From assembly GCA_903864375.1 (NCBI GenBank), contig CAIPFS010000123.1, positions 1 through 5,523 of the forward strand: a stretch of 5,523 nt of DNA, read 5' to 3'. This stretch comes from an uncultured Verrucomicrobiota bacterium (GTDB lineage: Bacteria > Verrucomicrobiota > Verrucomicrobiia > Limisphaerales > UBA9464). Below, piece after piece: positions 1-4,455 of the stretch. Below the pieces are notes generated by a model. That model did no database searches, had not been told where the DNA came from, and worked only from the letters and a program-made list of their open reading frames with translations. Both the position numbers and the translations under genes were made by a program. How positions within the stretch are numbered: position 1 is the first letter of the stretch; every line of letters begins with the position of its first letter.

Positions 1-124
1 CCCGGCACGGATCGGCGTGTCGCCAGCCAGTGAGACCGGCGACACTGGCATGCGAAATCACGGTCCATTTTGTTCGGTAGGCTGACTCGCGATCGATCAG
101 CGCCGACTGACGTCCGGCGCCTAC
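1..124. repeat. Partial REPIN-like palindromic repeat, copy 1 (right part)
   Basis: This stretch aligns without gaps to 1800-1923 (offset 1799) with 7 mismatches in 124 bases, at 60, 62, 78, 80, 89, 115 and 120, so it is about 94% identical. It ends in a REP-like unit: a bulged hairpin (CGCC 101-104 with GGCG 116-119, GAC 105-107 with GTC 112-114, loop TGAC, bulge C115) followed by CTAC at 121-124, the complement of the GTAG found at the foot of REP hairpins. The left REP of this copy must lie upstream of the window if the element is whole. Inside are two overlapping inverted repeats, GTGTCGCC/GGCGACAC (17-24/38-45) and GCCAGTG/CACTGGC (26-32/43-49). No coding potential is evident. It sits about 100 bp upstream of the vapBC start. 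Confidence 0.85.
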
Positions 125-128
125 GGAA

Positions 129-158
129 GACGGCGGCCACCGTCATTCAATAGCCGCC
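129..158. promoter_or_regulatory. Overlapping small inverted repeats upstream of vapBC
   Basis: Two alternative short inverted repeats lie in the leader: GACGG/CCGTC (129-133/140-144) and GGCGGC/GCCGCC (132-137/153-158). They fall between the REPIN end and the vapBC start, where a promoter or operator would be expected. I could not identify convincing -35 and -10 boxes, so a regulatory role is only inferred from position. In GC-rich DNA such short repeats can also arise by chance. Confidence 0.2.
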
Positions 159-212
159 AACATGACCTATCCCCACTCCTTCTTTGTCGCTTGCCATTGT
201 GTCGTGGTAATG

Positions 213-226
213 CCATCGATCAATGG
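213..226. promoter_or_regulatory. Near-perfect 14-bp palindrome abutting the vapB start
   Basis: CCATCGATCAATGG reads the same on both strands except for one mismatched pair. It ends one base before the preferred antitoxin ATG at 228. AbrB/VapB antitoxins bind palindromic operators in their own promoter region as dimers, so this is a candidate autoregulatory operator. The position fits; binding itself is inferred. If translation starts instead at the ATG at 210, the palindrome lies inside the coding region. Confidence 0.3.
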
Positions 227-227
227 T

Positions 228-530
228 ATGAAGGATATCTTCGTTCCCATGGACCAGGCTGGACGCGTTGTCCTTCCCAAAAGCGTTCGACAGGAGCTCG
301 CCATCCAACCTGGTGCCCTTCTGAAACTCTCGATTGAAGGCACCAGCGTGATGTTGACGCCGGGGGGCTTCAAGACCGGTCTTAAGCGCAAGGGAAAAGC
401 CTTGGTCTTCGCGAATCTGGAGGATGCCGGGTTAAAAACTGAGACGGTCAACAATGTTCTCGCCCAGACCCGACCCGAATCGGTCCCCCACTTTCTTCCT
501 CCGATTCCCACCCCGACGCAGGGACAATGA
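228..530 (+). CDS. vapB: AbrB/SpoVT-fold antitoxin of a VapBC-type module
   Basis: This encodes a 100-aa DNA-binding antitoxin expected to neutralise the PIN toxin downstream and to repress its own operon. Residues 1-45 form a swapped-hairpin AbrB/MazE-like domain: the stretch DQAGRVVLPKSVRQEL (9-24) matches the family pattern, with its central Gly-Arg-Val-Val-Leu-Pro-Lys, and is followed by the second strand pair LLKLSIEG and VMLTP. Residues 46-100 are less ordered and end in a proline-rich tail (about 87-98), where antitoxins of this type usually contact the toxin. In-frame ATGs also occur at 162 and 210. I prefer 228 because the conserved domain starts within a few residues of it and the extra residues upstream look unrelated to the family. 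None of the three has a clear ribosome binding site. The stop overlaps the toxin start by four bases (ATGA at 527-530), typical of translational coupling. Confidence 0.85.
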   Translation: MKDIFVPMDQAGRVVLPKSVRQELAIQPGALLKLSIEGTSVMLTPGGFKTGLKRKGKALVFANLEDAGLKTETVNNVLAQTRPESVPHFLPPIPTPTQGQ

Positions 531-964
531 AGATTTTCCTCGATACCAGTGTTTTGATCGCTGCGGTGATCGAGAATCACGAGCACCACAAATCCTCCTA
601 CGAAATTCTAGATCGTGTTCAGAACGGGCAGGACGTCGGATATGTCTCAGGACACAGCCTGTTGGAAATGTACGCCGTTCTCACCCGGTTACCTCTTCCG
701 ACGCGACACACCCCCGAACAGGCCCTGCTCACCATCGATGAAAACATTGTCCAATACTTCATAATTTCCGTTCTCAAAGAGATGGAGTATCCGGCTTTCA
801 TTCGGGAGTCAGGACTTGCGGGAATCGTAGGCGGCACCATTTACGACCGACTTCATCTGAGCTGCGCGATACGTGTCGAGGTTGAAAAACTTTACACCCT
901 CAACCTAAGACACTTTGTCGCCCTGGCTCCGGGGGACTTGAAACTCAAGATCGTTTCGCCGTAG
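527..964 (+). CDS. vapC: PIN-domain toxin (VapC-like ribonuclease)
   Basis: This encodes a 145-aa PIN-domain protein, the usual size for VapC, expected to be a magnesium-dependent endoribonuclease that cuts tRNA or rRNA when freed from its antitoxin. The acidic active-site residues appear in the right order and spacing: Asp6 in MKIFLDTSVLIA, Glu47 in SGHSLLEMYAVLTRL, and Asp107 in GGTIYDRLHLSCA. They are followed by TLNLRHF (124-130), the PIN signature often seen as T-x-N-x-x-D/H-F, with Asn126 at the fourth position. All key residues are present, so it looks intact. It starts inside the antitoxin stop codon. Its own stop (962-964) directly abuts the stop of the convergent TPR remnant (965-967), with no spacer and no obvious terminator between. 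The cellular target cannot be told from sequence. Confidence 0.9.
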   Translation: MKIFLDTSVLIAAVIENHEHHKSSYEILDRVQNGQDVGYVSGHSLLEMYAVLTRLPLPTRHTPEQALLTIDENIVQYFIISVLKEMEYPAFIRESGLAGIVGGTIYDRLHLSCAIRVEVEKLYTLNLRHFVALAPGDLKLKIVSP

Positions 965-1462
965 TCAGGACGACGGTTGGGCAACTGCCAACACCTCCTG
1001 TATGGGCCTGACTCTGTCCGGAGTCAGCCAGATCTTCAGGGCAGAATCCAAATCGGACCGCATCTCAGCCAGTTCCGCCTGGGTGGGGTTTTCAGAGCAG
1101 ACCGACTGATACGCCACCAGCGCCTCGGCATCACGGCCGGCAAAGAGATAGGCAAGTCCAAGATTGAGCCGGGCATTGCCGGTTTTTGGATTCAACGCAT
1201 GGGCTTTCAAGGTGTCCGCTAGAAAGGCTTCTGCGTTCCCCAGACCATTTTTATACATGGTCCAGCCCCGGCCGACGAAGGCCATTGTCACCTCATCGAC
1301 AGGAGCTCCCGGGAGGCCTTCGATGACCCGCGTAAAGTCGGACAATGCCTCCTCAACCTTCCCCTGCCGGTCGTTGGTTACGCCCCGGTTGACGAGCGCA
1401 CGCGCTTCTAGAAACCACGGCTCGCGTCCCGCTTTTGATTGAGCGGAAGCCCGGCCCGCGGT
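965..1462 (-). pseudogene. TPR C-terminal fragment of a broken SIR2-TPR gene
   Basis: Reading the - strand from 1462 gives an open frame of about 165 residues ending at the TGA at 965-967. It contains roughly three tetratricopeptide repeats: ALVNRGVTNDRQGKVEEALS onward, AFVGRGWTMYKNGLGNAEAF onward, and ARLNLGLAYLFAGRDAEALV onward. Each shows the small/aromatic spacing of the TPR helix pair, a protein-interaction scaffold. The only possible start codon in the frame is the TTG at 1345, which would cut the first repeat in half. The repeat pattern continues upstream of it to about 1430, so the frame lacks a proper start. A stop at 1463-1465 closes it. Upstream, in another frame, is the N-terminus of a SIR2-like domain (1408-1674). 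The simplest reading is one ancestral gene with an internal deletion and frame change. A short independent TPR protein started from TTG cannot be excluded. Confidence 0.6.
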
Positions 1463-1674
1463 TCATCATCGATTCCCTCGTCCCATGGGCCGACCTCCTC
1501 GTGCATCATTTGCAGCGTGGTGGGAATGATTCCGGCGCTGAAGCCTGCACCCAGGATCAGCGTAAAGGCGGGCTCGTTGGATTTCCGACGTGAAACGGCC
1601 TCCTTGATCTTGGCGATCAGTTCATACGATTTCAGGCAGTTCAACGGAGATGGTCCGGATTGCGAAACGCTCAC
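1408..1674 (-). pseudogene. N-terminal fragment of a SIR2-like NAD-binding protein
   Basis: This 88-codon - strand frame starts at a GTG (1674) and ends at a TAG at 1408. Residues 36-60 or so read FTLILGAGFSAGIIPTT and then a methionine-rich helix ending in GPW. This matches the opening Rossmann strand and GAG-F-S nucleotide loop of SIR2-like domains of the bacterial defence type, which hydrolyse NAD. Only about 60 residues of the domain are present where some 250 are usual. The catalytic Asn/His region is missing, and the frame then runs into unrelated sequence that overlaps the TPR frame. It cannot be an active enzyme as it stands. SIR2 domains fused to TPR tails occur in antiphage proteins, which agrees with the TPR fragment just downstream and with the neighbouring toxin-antitoxin pair. 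The link to defence is inferred. Confidence 0.6.
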
Positions 1675-1697
1675 GCACTAGGATTTTCTCAAATCCC

Positions 1698-1713
1698 GCC
1701 CTTGAACAAGGGC
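1698..1713. repeat. Small palindromic hairpin in the noncoding gap
   Basis: GCCCTTG and CAAGGGC form a 7-bp perfect inverted repeat around two bases. It lies in the 75-bp noncoding stretch between the SIR2 fragment and the REPIN. The surrounding sequence (AAATCCCGCCCTTG, then CAAGGGCAATTCC) resembles the short dispersed palindromes of the kind AAATCCCCCTTT...AAAGGGGG seen in many environmental genomes. No U-tract follows on either strand, so a terminator is unlikely. Confidence 0.35.
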
Positions 1714-1750
1714 AATTCCTTTGGGCGTATGCGGTCGATGTTTCCGTTCC

Positions 1751-1923
1751 GTAATCGCCTGACGTTAGTCGGCGCCATCTCTCCACGACTTGGACCCGTC
1801 CCGGCACGGATCGGCGTGTCGCCAGCCAGTGAGACCGGCGACACTGGCATGCGAAATCGCAGTCCATTTTGTTCGGGAAGCTGACTCCCGATCGATCAGC
1901 GCCGACTGACGTCGGGCGACTAC
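1751..1923. mobile_element. REPIN-like element, copy 2 (complete)
   Basis: This is a 173-bp noncoding element bounded by inverted REP-like units. The left unit begins GTAA (1751-1754) and folds as CGCC 1756-1759 with GGCG 1771-1774, GAC 1761-1763 with GTC 1768-1770, loop GTTA, one bulged T1760. The right unit is its reverse complement with the same stem (CGCC 1900-1903 with GGCG 1915-1918, GAC with GTC, bulge G1914) and ends CTAC (1920-1923). The two arms match at 18 of 20 positions (1756-1775 versus 1899-1918), and weaker similarity extends through the tetranucleotides. An outer GTAG tetranucleotide plus a bulged short hairpin is the hallmark of REP sequences, which are mobilised by single-copy RAYT (REP-associated tyrosine) transposases encoded elsewhere; none is in this window. 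The spacer 1800-1898 is shared with copy 1. The right end lies 5 bp from the stop of the molybdenum enzyme gene, so it may also shape the 3' end of that transcript. Confidence 0.75.
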
Positions 1924-1928
1924 AGGGA

Positions 1929-3098
1929 TCAGGTCAGACGCAATTTGCGGGTCCACTGCTGGTTCGAGTCCCAGTGGGTCTTCTTATTCTTGATGATTGG
2001 GTCGTCGGTGGCGGGTTGCCTCCGGCCGTCGGCATCGACGGAACGCGAGGTGATGTAATGGTCCCCCGGGGCGGGTTGCTTCCAGTCGTAATGCCAGAAG
2101 GTCCAGGTGAAGGGTGCCTTTTCGGGCTTCGCATCGAGCACAGCAGGAAGCCAGGTGCCGTCATCAATCCGAACCTCCACGCTCCGGATGGGGGTCCCAT
2201 CGCTCCACGCGGCCCCGGTCAACCGGATGCTGCCATCGCGGCGCCGTACCGCCCGTGCGGTCATGGATTTGACGCACTGATTGGCCACGCTGGTTTCGCG
2301 CCACAGGCTTGGATCCGAGAGGTCCTCGTCTTTGGTGAGGGTCACGTACTCCCGGGCCATCCATTTTCCCATGAATCGCCGATCCAGGACTTCCACGTGC
2401 TTGAGCCACTTGACCCAGGCGATGCCAAACCAGCCGGGAACCATCAGGCGAAGCGGATAGCCATGGTGGGGCGCCAGCGGTTCGCCATTCATCGCCCAGA
2501 CCAGCATCACCTCGGGCCGGAGGGCGTGTTCGATGGTCAGACTGCGGGCGAAATTCTGGTGATAGTCCTGATCGCGAATTTTCTCCACCTGCTCATCGGA
2601 ACCGTAAAAGACCACCTCCTCCGATCGTTTGACCAAACCCAGTTCCTTGAGAATTGGTCCCAGCGGGGTACCCGTCCACCGCATGTTGCCGATGGCCCCC
2701 ATGAAACCGGGCCCGAGGCCGTTCCCTCCGCATTCGAGGGTGGCGGTGATGGTCTTGTGCGGGCGCGCCTGAATATCGGCCAGGGTCAGGATTTTGGGGT
2801 GTTTCAGGTAGCCGGAAAACTGGACGTTCCAGCTCCGCGGATCCACCGAGCCCGCTTCAATCTTCGGCTTGGGATAGTGGCTGACTTCATAGAGGTCATC
2901 CGACGCGGTAATCCATTCCGTCAGATTCTGCCACTTCAACATTTTGCCGGAAGGCTGGACATCCAGAAACGGAATCAGGGTTTCACCTGACTCCGGCTCC
3001 AGGCCCCACGCCGCCAGGGGCCGGGATGCGAGGGTGCAGGCGGCAAGGGCGGCGGATCCGCGCATGAAATCGCGGCGGGTGACGGATGCTTCGGGCAT
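1929..3098 (-). CDS. Tat-exported sulfite-oxidase-family molybdopterin oxidoreductase
   Basis: This encodes a 389-aa protein. Residues 1-30 are a twin-arginine signal peptide (TRRDFMRGSAALAA), so the folded enzyme with its cofactor is expected in the periplasm. Residues of about 55-260 form the molybdopterin domain: TATLECGGNG carries the invariant molybdenum-ligating Cys123, MRWTGTPL follows, then WAMNGEPLAPHHGYPLRLMV and PGWFGIAWVKWL (203-232). Residues of about 270-389 form the immunoglobulin-like dimerisation domain (SVEVRIDDGTW). No haem or cytochrome b5 domain is fused, and no cytochrome gene follows. By my unaligned comparison with chicken sulfite oxidase, residues matching Arg138, Arg190 and Tyr322 are Val72, Leu128 and Trp201, so sulfite may not be the substrate. 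The ATG at 3098 directly precedes the Tat motif; there is no clear ribosome binding site. It is divergent from the glutaredoxin gene. The family is certain, the substrate is not. Confidence 0.88.
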   Translation of the reverse strand: MPEASVTRRDFMRGSAALAACTLASRPLAAWGLEPESGETLIPFLDVQPSGKMLKWQNLTEWITASDDLYEVSHYPKPKIEAGSVDPRSWNVQFSGYLKHPKILTLADIQARPHKTITATLECGGNGLGPGFMGAIGNMRWTGTPLGPILKELGLVKRSEEVVFYGSDEQVEKIRDQDYHQNFARSLTIEHALRPEVMLVWAMNGEPLAPHHGYPLRLMVPGWFGIAWVKWLKHVEVLDRRFMGKWMAREYVTLTKDEDLSDPSLWRETSVANQCVKSMTARAVRRRDGSIRLTGAAWSDGTPIRSVEVRIDDGTWLPAVLDAKPEKAPFTWTFWHYDWKQPAPGDHYITSRSVDADGRRQPATDDPIIKNKKTHWDSNQQWTRKLRLT

Positions 3099-3160
3099 GG
3101 CGGTAGCTAACCGATTCCATCATTTGCCTGGCGAGGGAAATCTGCGAGTATTGGCGCTAT
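3099..3160. promoter_or_regulatory. Divergent intergenic region between molybdenum enzyme and glutaredoxin
   Basis: These 62 bases must carry both leader regions unless either gene is read from further away. An imperfect palindrome CGGTAGCTAACCG (3101-3113) lies 2 bp upstream of the - strand start. On the + strand a TTGCCT (3124-3129) could serve as a -35 box, but no good -10 stands at the right distance. A GAGGGAA at 3133-3139 is too far from the ATG at 3161 to be its ribosome binding site. Shared control of the two divergent genes is possible but not shown. Confidence 0.25.
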
Positions 3161-3532
3161 ATGACTGCGACCCCAACAGCCACCTCGACCAAGCCCACCA
3201 TCATCGCCTGGCTCAAGCCATCCTGCGGCTGGAGCAACGGAGTGCGCGCTGTCCTGCGCAAGTACGACCTGCCCTTTGATGACCGCGATATCATCAACAA
3301 TCCTGCTGTTCGCGAGGAAATGATCATCAAGTCGGGCCAGATGCTGAGTCCGTGCGTGGAGATCAATGGCCGGATGCTGGCGGATGTCAGCGGTGAGGAA
3401 GTGGAACGCTGGATGCTCTCCAACGGGATCGTCTCGGAGAATAGCCGGACTCCGGATGCTCCCATCAACCAGCCGTGCGCCCACGAGATGCCCGGTGCCA
3501 CGGCCCCCAGCCCGCTGGCCTTCCGCCGCTAG
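3161..3532 (+). CDS. Glutaredoxin-family protein, monothiol CGWS active site
   Basis: This encodes a 123-aa cytoplasmic thioredoxin-fold protein. Residues 13-85 form a glutaredoxin domain: strand TIIAWLKPSC, then active site Cys22-Gly-Trp-Ser25. The second cysteine is replaced by serine as in monothiol glutaredoxins, which act in deglutathionylation or in handling iron-sulfur clusters. The presumed cis-proline is Pro64 in SGQMLSPCVEINGRMLADV, directly followed by an extra Cys65, and LADVSGEEVERWM closes the domain where glutaredoxins bind glutathione. The tail (about 90-123) is variable, proline-rich and contains Cys106. The start at 3161 gives a short 11-residue lead to the first strand; no good ribosome binding site precedes it. 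The acetyltransferase gene follows directly (a TTG abuts the stop, the first ATG is 21 bases on), so the two are probably co-transcribed. The exact substrate is unknown. Confidence 0.85.
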   Translation: MTATPTATSTKPTIIAWLKPSCGWSNGVRAVLRKYDLPFDDRDIINNPAVREEMIIKSGQMLSPCVEINGRMLADVSGEEVERWMLSNGIVSENSRTPDAPINQPCAHEMPGATAPSPLAFRR

Positions 3533-3553
3533 TTGAACAGTCCCAGGCGCGCC

Positions 3554-4066
3554 ATGGGCTCCGTTGCCAATTCCGAGCACGAGCCCTTTCGGCTGCGCCC
3601 GGCGGTCGTGGGAGATGTTCCCACGCTCTTGCGATTCATCCGAGCCCTCGCCGAGTACGAGCGGCTGTTGGACGAGGTCACGGCTACCGAGGAGGCGCTG
3701 CGAACCACGCTTTTTGGGGATCAACCCCGGGCTGAAGTTGTACTGGCGGAGGTCGGCGATGTCCCCGTCGGTTTCGCCCTCTTTTTTCACAATTACTCGA
3801 CGTTTCTGGCCAAACCCGGTCTCTATCTGGAGGATCTGTTCGTCTTGCCGGAATACCGCGGACGGGGATACGGGAAGGGCCTCCTGATCCATCTGGCCCG
3901 CCTGGCCGTTCAGCGGGGTTGTGGGCGTTTCGAATGGTCGGTTCTTGATTGGAACGAGCCCAGCATCCAGTTCTACAAGTCATTGGGGGCCATCCCCATG
4001 TCCGATTGGAGCATCTTTCGGGTCACCGGCACGGCATTGGAATATCTCGGGGCGGCGGTGGAATAA
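3554..4066 (+). CDS. GNAT acetyltransferase resembling spermidine/spermine N1-acetyltransferase
   Basis: This encodes a 170-aa cytoplasmic GNAT enzyme that moves an acetyl group from acetyl-CoA to an amine. The whole length follows the SSAT/diamine acetyltransferase pattern: FRLRPAVVGDVPTLLRFIRA (12-31), LAEYERL, VGFALFFHNYSTF, YLEDLFVLPEYRGRGYGKGL (91-110) with the Arg-x-x-Gly-Tyr-Gly acetyl-CoA loop, and WNEPSIQFYKSLGA (133-146). Tyr141 there occupies the place of the catalytic tyrosine of SSAT, and Glu93 that of the acidic residue beside the active site. The likely substrate is a polyamine or a small amine such as thialysine, but the family is broad. I chose the ATG at 3554; a TTG at 3533, immediately after the glutaredoxin stop, would add seven residues outside the domain. 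It forms a probable operon with the glutaredoxin gene. It is complete. Confidence 0.87.
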   Translation: MGSVANSEHEPFRLRPAVVGDVPTLLRFIRALAEYERLLDEVTATEEALRTTLFGDQPRAEVVLAEVGDVPVGFALFFHNYSTFLAKPGLYLEDLFVLPEYRGRGYGKGLLIHLARLAVQRGCGRFEWSVLDWNEPSIQFYKSLGAIPMSDWSIFRVTGTALEYLGAAVE

Positions 4067-4086
4067 AGATTTCCGGGATTATCGGA

Positions 4087-4113
4087 CCACACAGACAACG
4101 GATGTCCGTGTGG
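4087..4113 (+). promoter_or_regulatory. Ten-bp hairpin between acetyltransferase and small gene
   Basis: CCACACAGAC and GTCCGTGTGG pair along ten positions with one A-C mismatch around a 7-base loop. It starts 20 bases after the acetyltransferase stop and ends 18 bases before the ATG at 4132. There is no U-tract after it, so it is a poor Rho-independent terminator. It may be an RNA 3'-end stabiliser, a weak terminator or a control element of the small gene. If the small gene starts at the alternative ATG at 4102, the hairpin overlaps that start. Confidence 0.45.
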
Positions 4114-4131
4114 CGGGCGCATGATTGCGCC

Positions 4132-4335
4132 ATGAAAACAACGGATTCCATTGATGCCTCTGTTGGAGAAGACCTGAGTGGGGAGACCGCCCAACTGGAT
4201 TTTGACCTGACACTGCCGCGGCGGAAGCGCGTCGTGCGACCCTGTTCGAGGGAACGGGCTGCCTGGTGGTTTGACCTGATGCGGCGGGTGGTGGACGAGG
4301 AACTCGAGTTTCCAAGTCCGAGGCGAATCCGTTAA
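4132..4335 (+). CDS. Small conserved-looking protein of unknown function
   Basis: This encodes a 67-aa soluble protein with no signal peptide or membrane segment. The first half is acidic (residues 5-26 are rich in Asp and Glu). The middle is strongly basic (LPRRKRVVRP, 28-37) and leads into an amphipathic helix ERAAWWFDLMRRVVDEELEF (41-60) with the pair Trp45-Trp46. The end is again basic (PSPRRIR). I recognise no named domain. The Arg-rich plus WWF..M..VVDE pattern reminds me of short hypothetical proteins in Verrucomicrobia, from memory only. An in-frame ATG at 4102 would add ten residues (MSVWRAHDCA) within the upstream hairpin; I prefer 4132 because the hairpin then stays in the leader. 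The gene ends 31 bases before the strong hairpin at 4367. Its sharp charge pattern and fit between two hairpins favour a real gene. Confidence 0.6.
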   Translation: MKTTDSIDASVGEDLSGETAQLDFDLTLPRRKRVVRPCSRERAAWWFDLMRRVVDEELEFPSPRRIR

Positions 4336-4366
4336 TGCCGGTCATGGGTCCCGACCAACGACAAAG

Positions 4367-4394
4367 GAGGCGTCACCCGTCTTGGTGACGCCTC
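4367..4394. terminator. Strong hairpin, probable bidirectional terminator
   Basis: GAGGCGTCACC (4367-4377) and GGTGACGCCTC (4384-4394) form a perfect 11-bp stem around a 6-base loop, between the convergent small gene and rplK. Read on the - strand the stem is followed by CTTTGTCGTT, a weak U-rich tail, so it suits the nusG-rplK transcript best. On the + strand AATTC follows, without a U-run. Between it and rplK, the - strand also shows a short GGGAGTTCCC followed by five Ts (4423 down to 4409), which may add to termination. Confidence 0.7.
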
Positions 4395-4455
4395 AATTCA
4401 GTGGGACGAAAAAGGGAACTCCCGATGTAGCCCGGAATCCGGGGGAACGTCTGGA

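Noticed and set aside
1622..1867. - strand open frame across the gap and the REPIN
   Set aside because: It runs through the repeat's inverted arm and spacer, shows no domain, and overlaps the SIR2 fragment in another frame.
1756..1918. The repeat as integron attC sites, with vapBC as a gene cassette
   Set aside because: The ends look like GCCTGAC and GTCGGGC, close to the core sites RYYYAAC and GTTRRRY, but the invariant AAC/GTT triplets are not met. The GTAG-plus-bulged-hairpin reading explains all three ends better.
1..1923. Composite transposon flanked by insertion sequences
   Set aside because: The flanking repeats are far too short to encode a transposase, and no transposase or integrase fragment is seen between them. 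No target-site duplication could be recognised around 1751-1923.
1869..2990. Long + strand open frame (373 codons)
   Set aside because: It lies wholly antisense to the molybdenum oxidoreductase, which has a Tat signal and family motifs. The + strand product has no recognisable motif and looks like a GC-driven shadow.
3107..3892. - strand open frame of 261 codons
   Set aside because: It is antisense to the glutaredoxin and acetyltransferase genes and shows no domain pattern.
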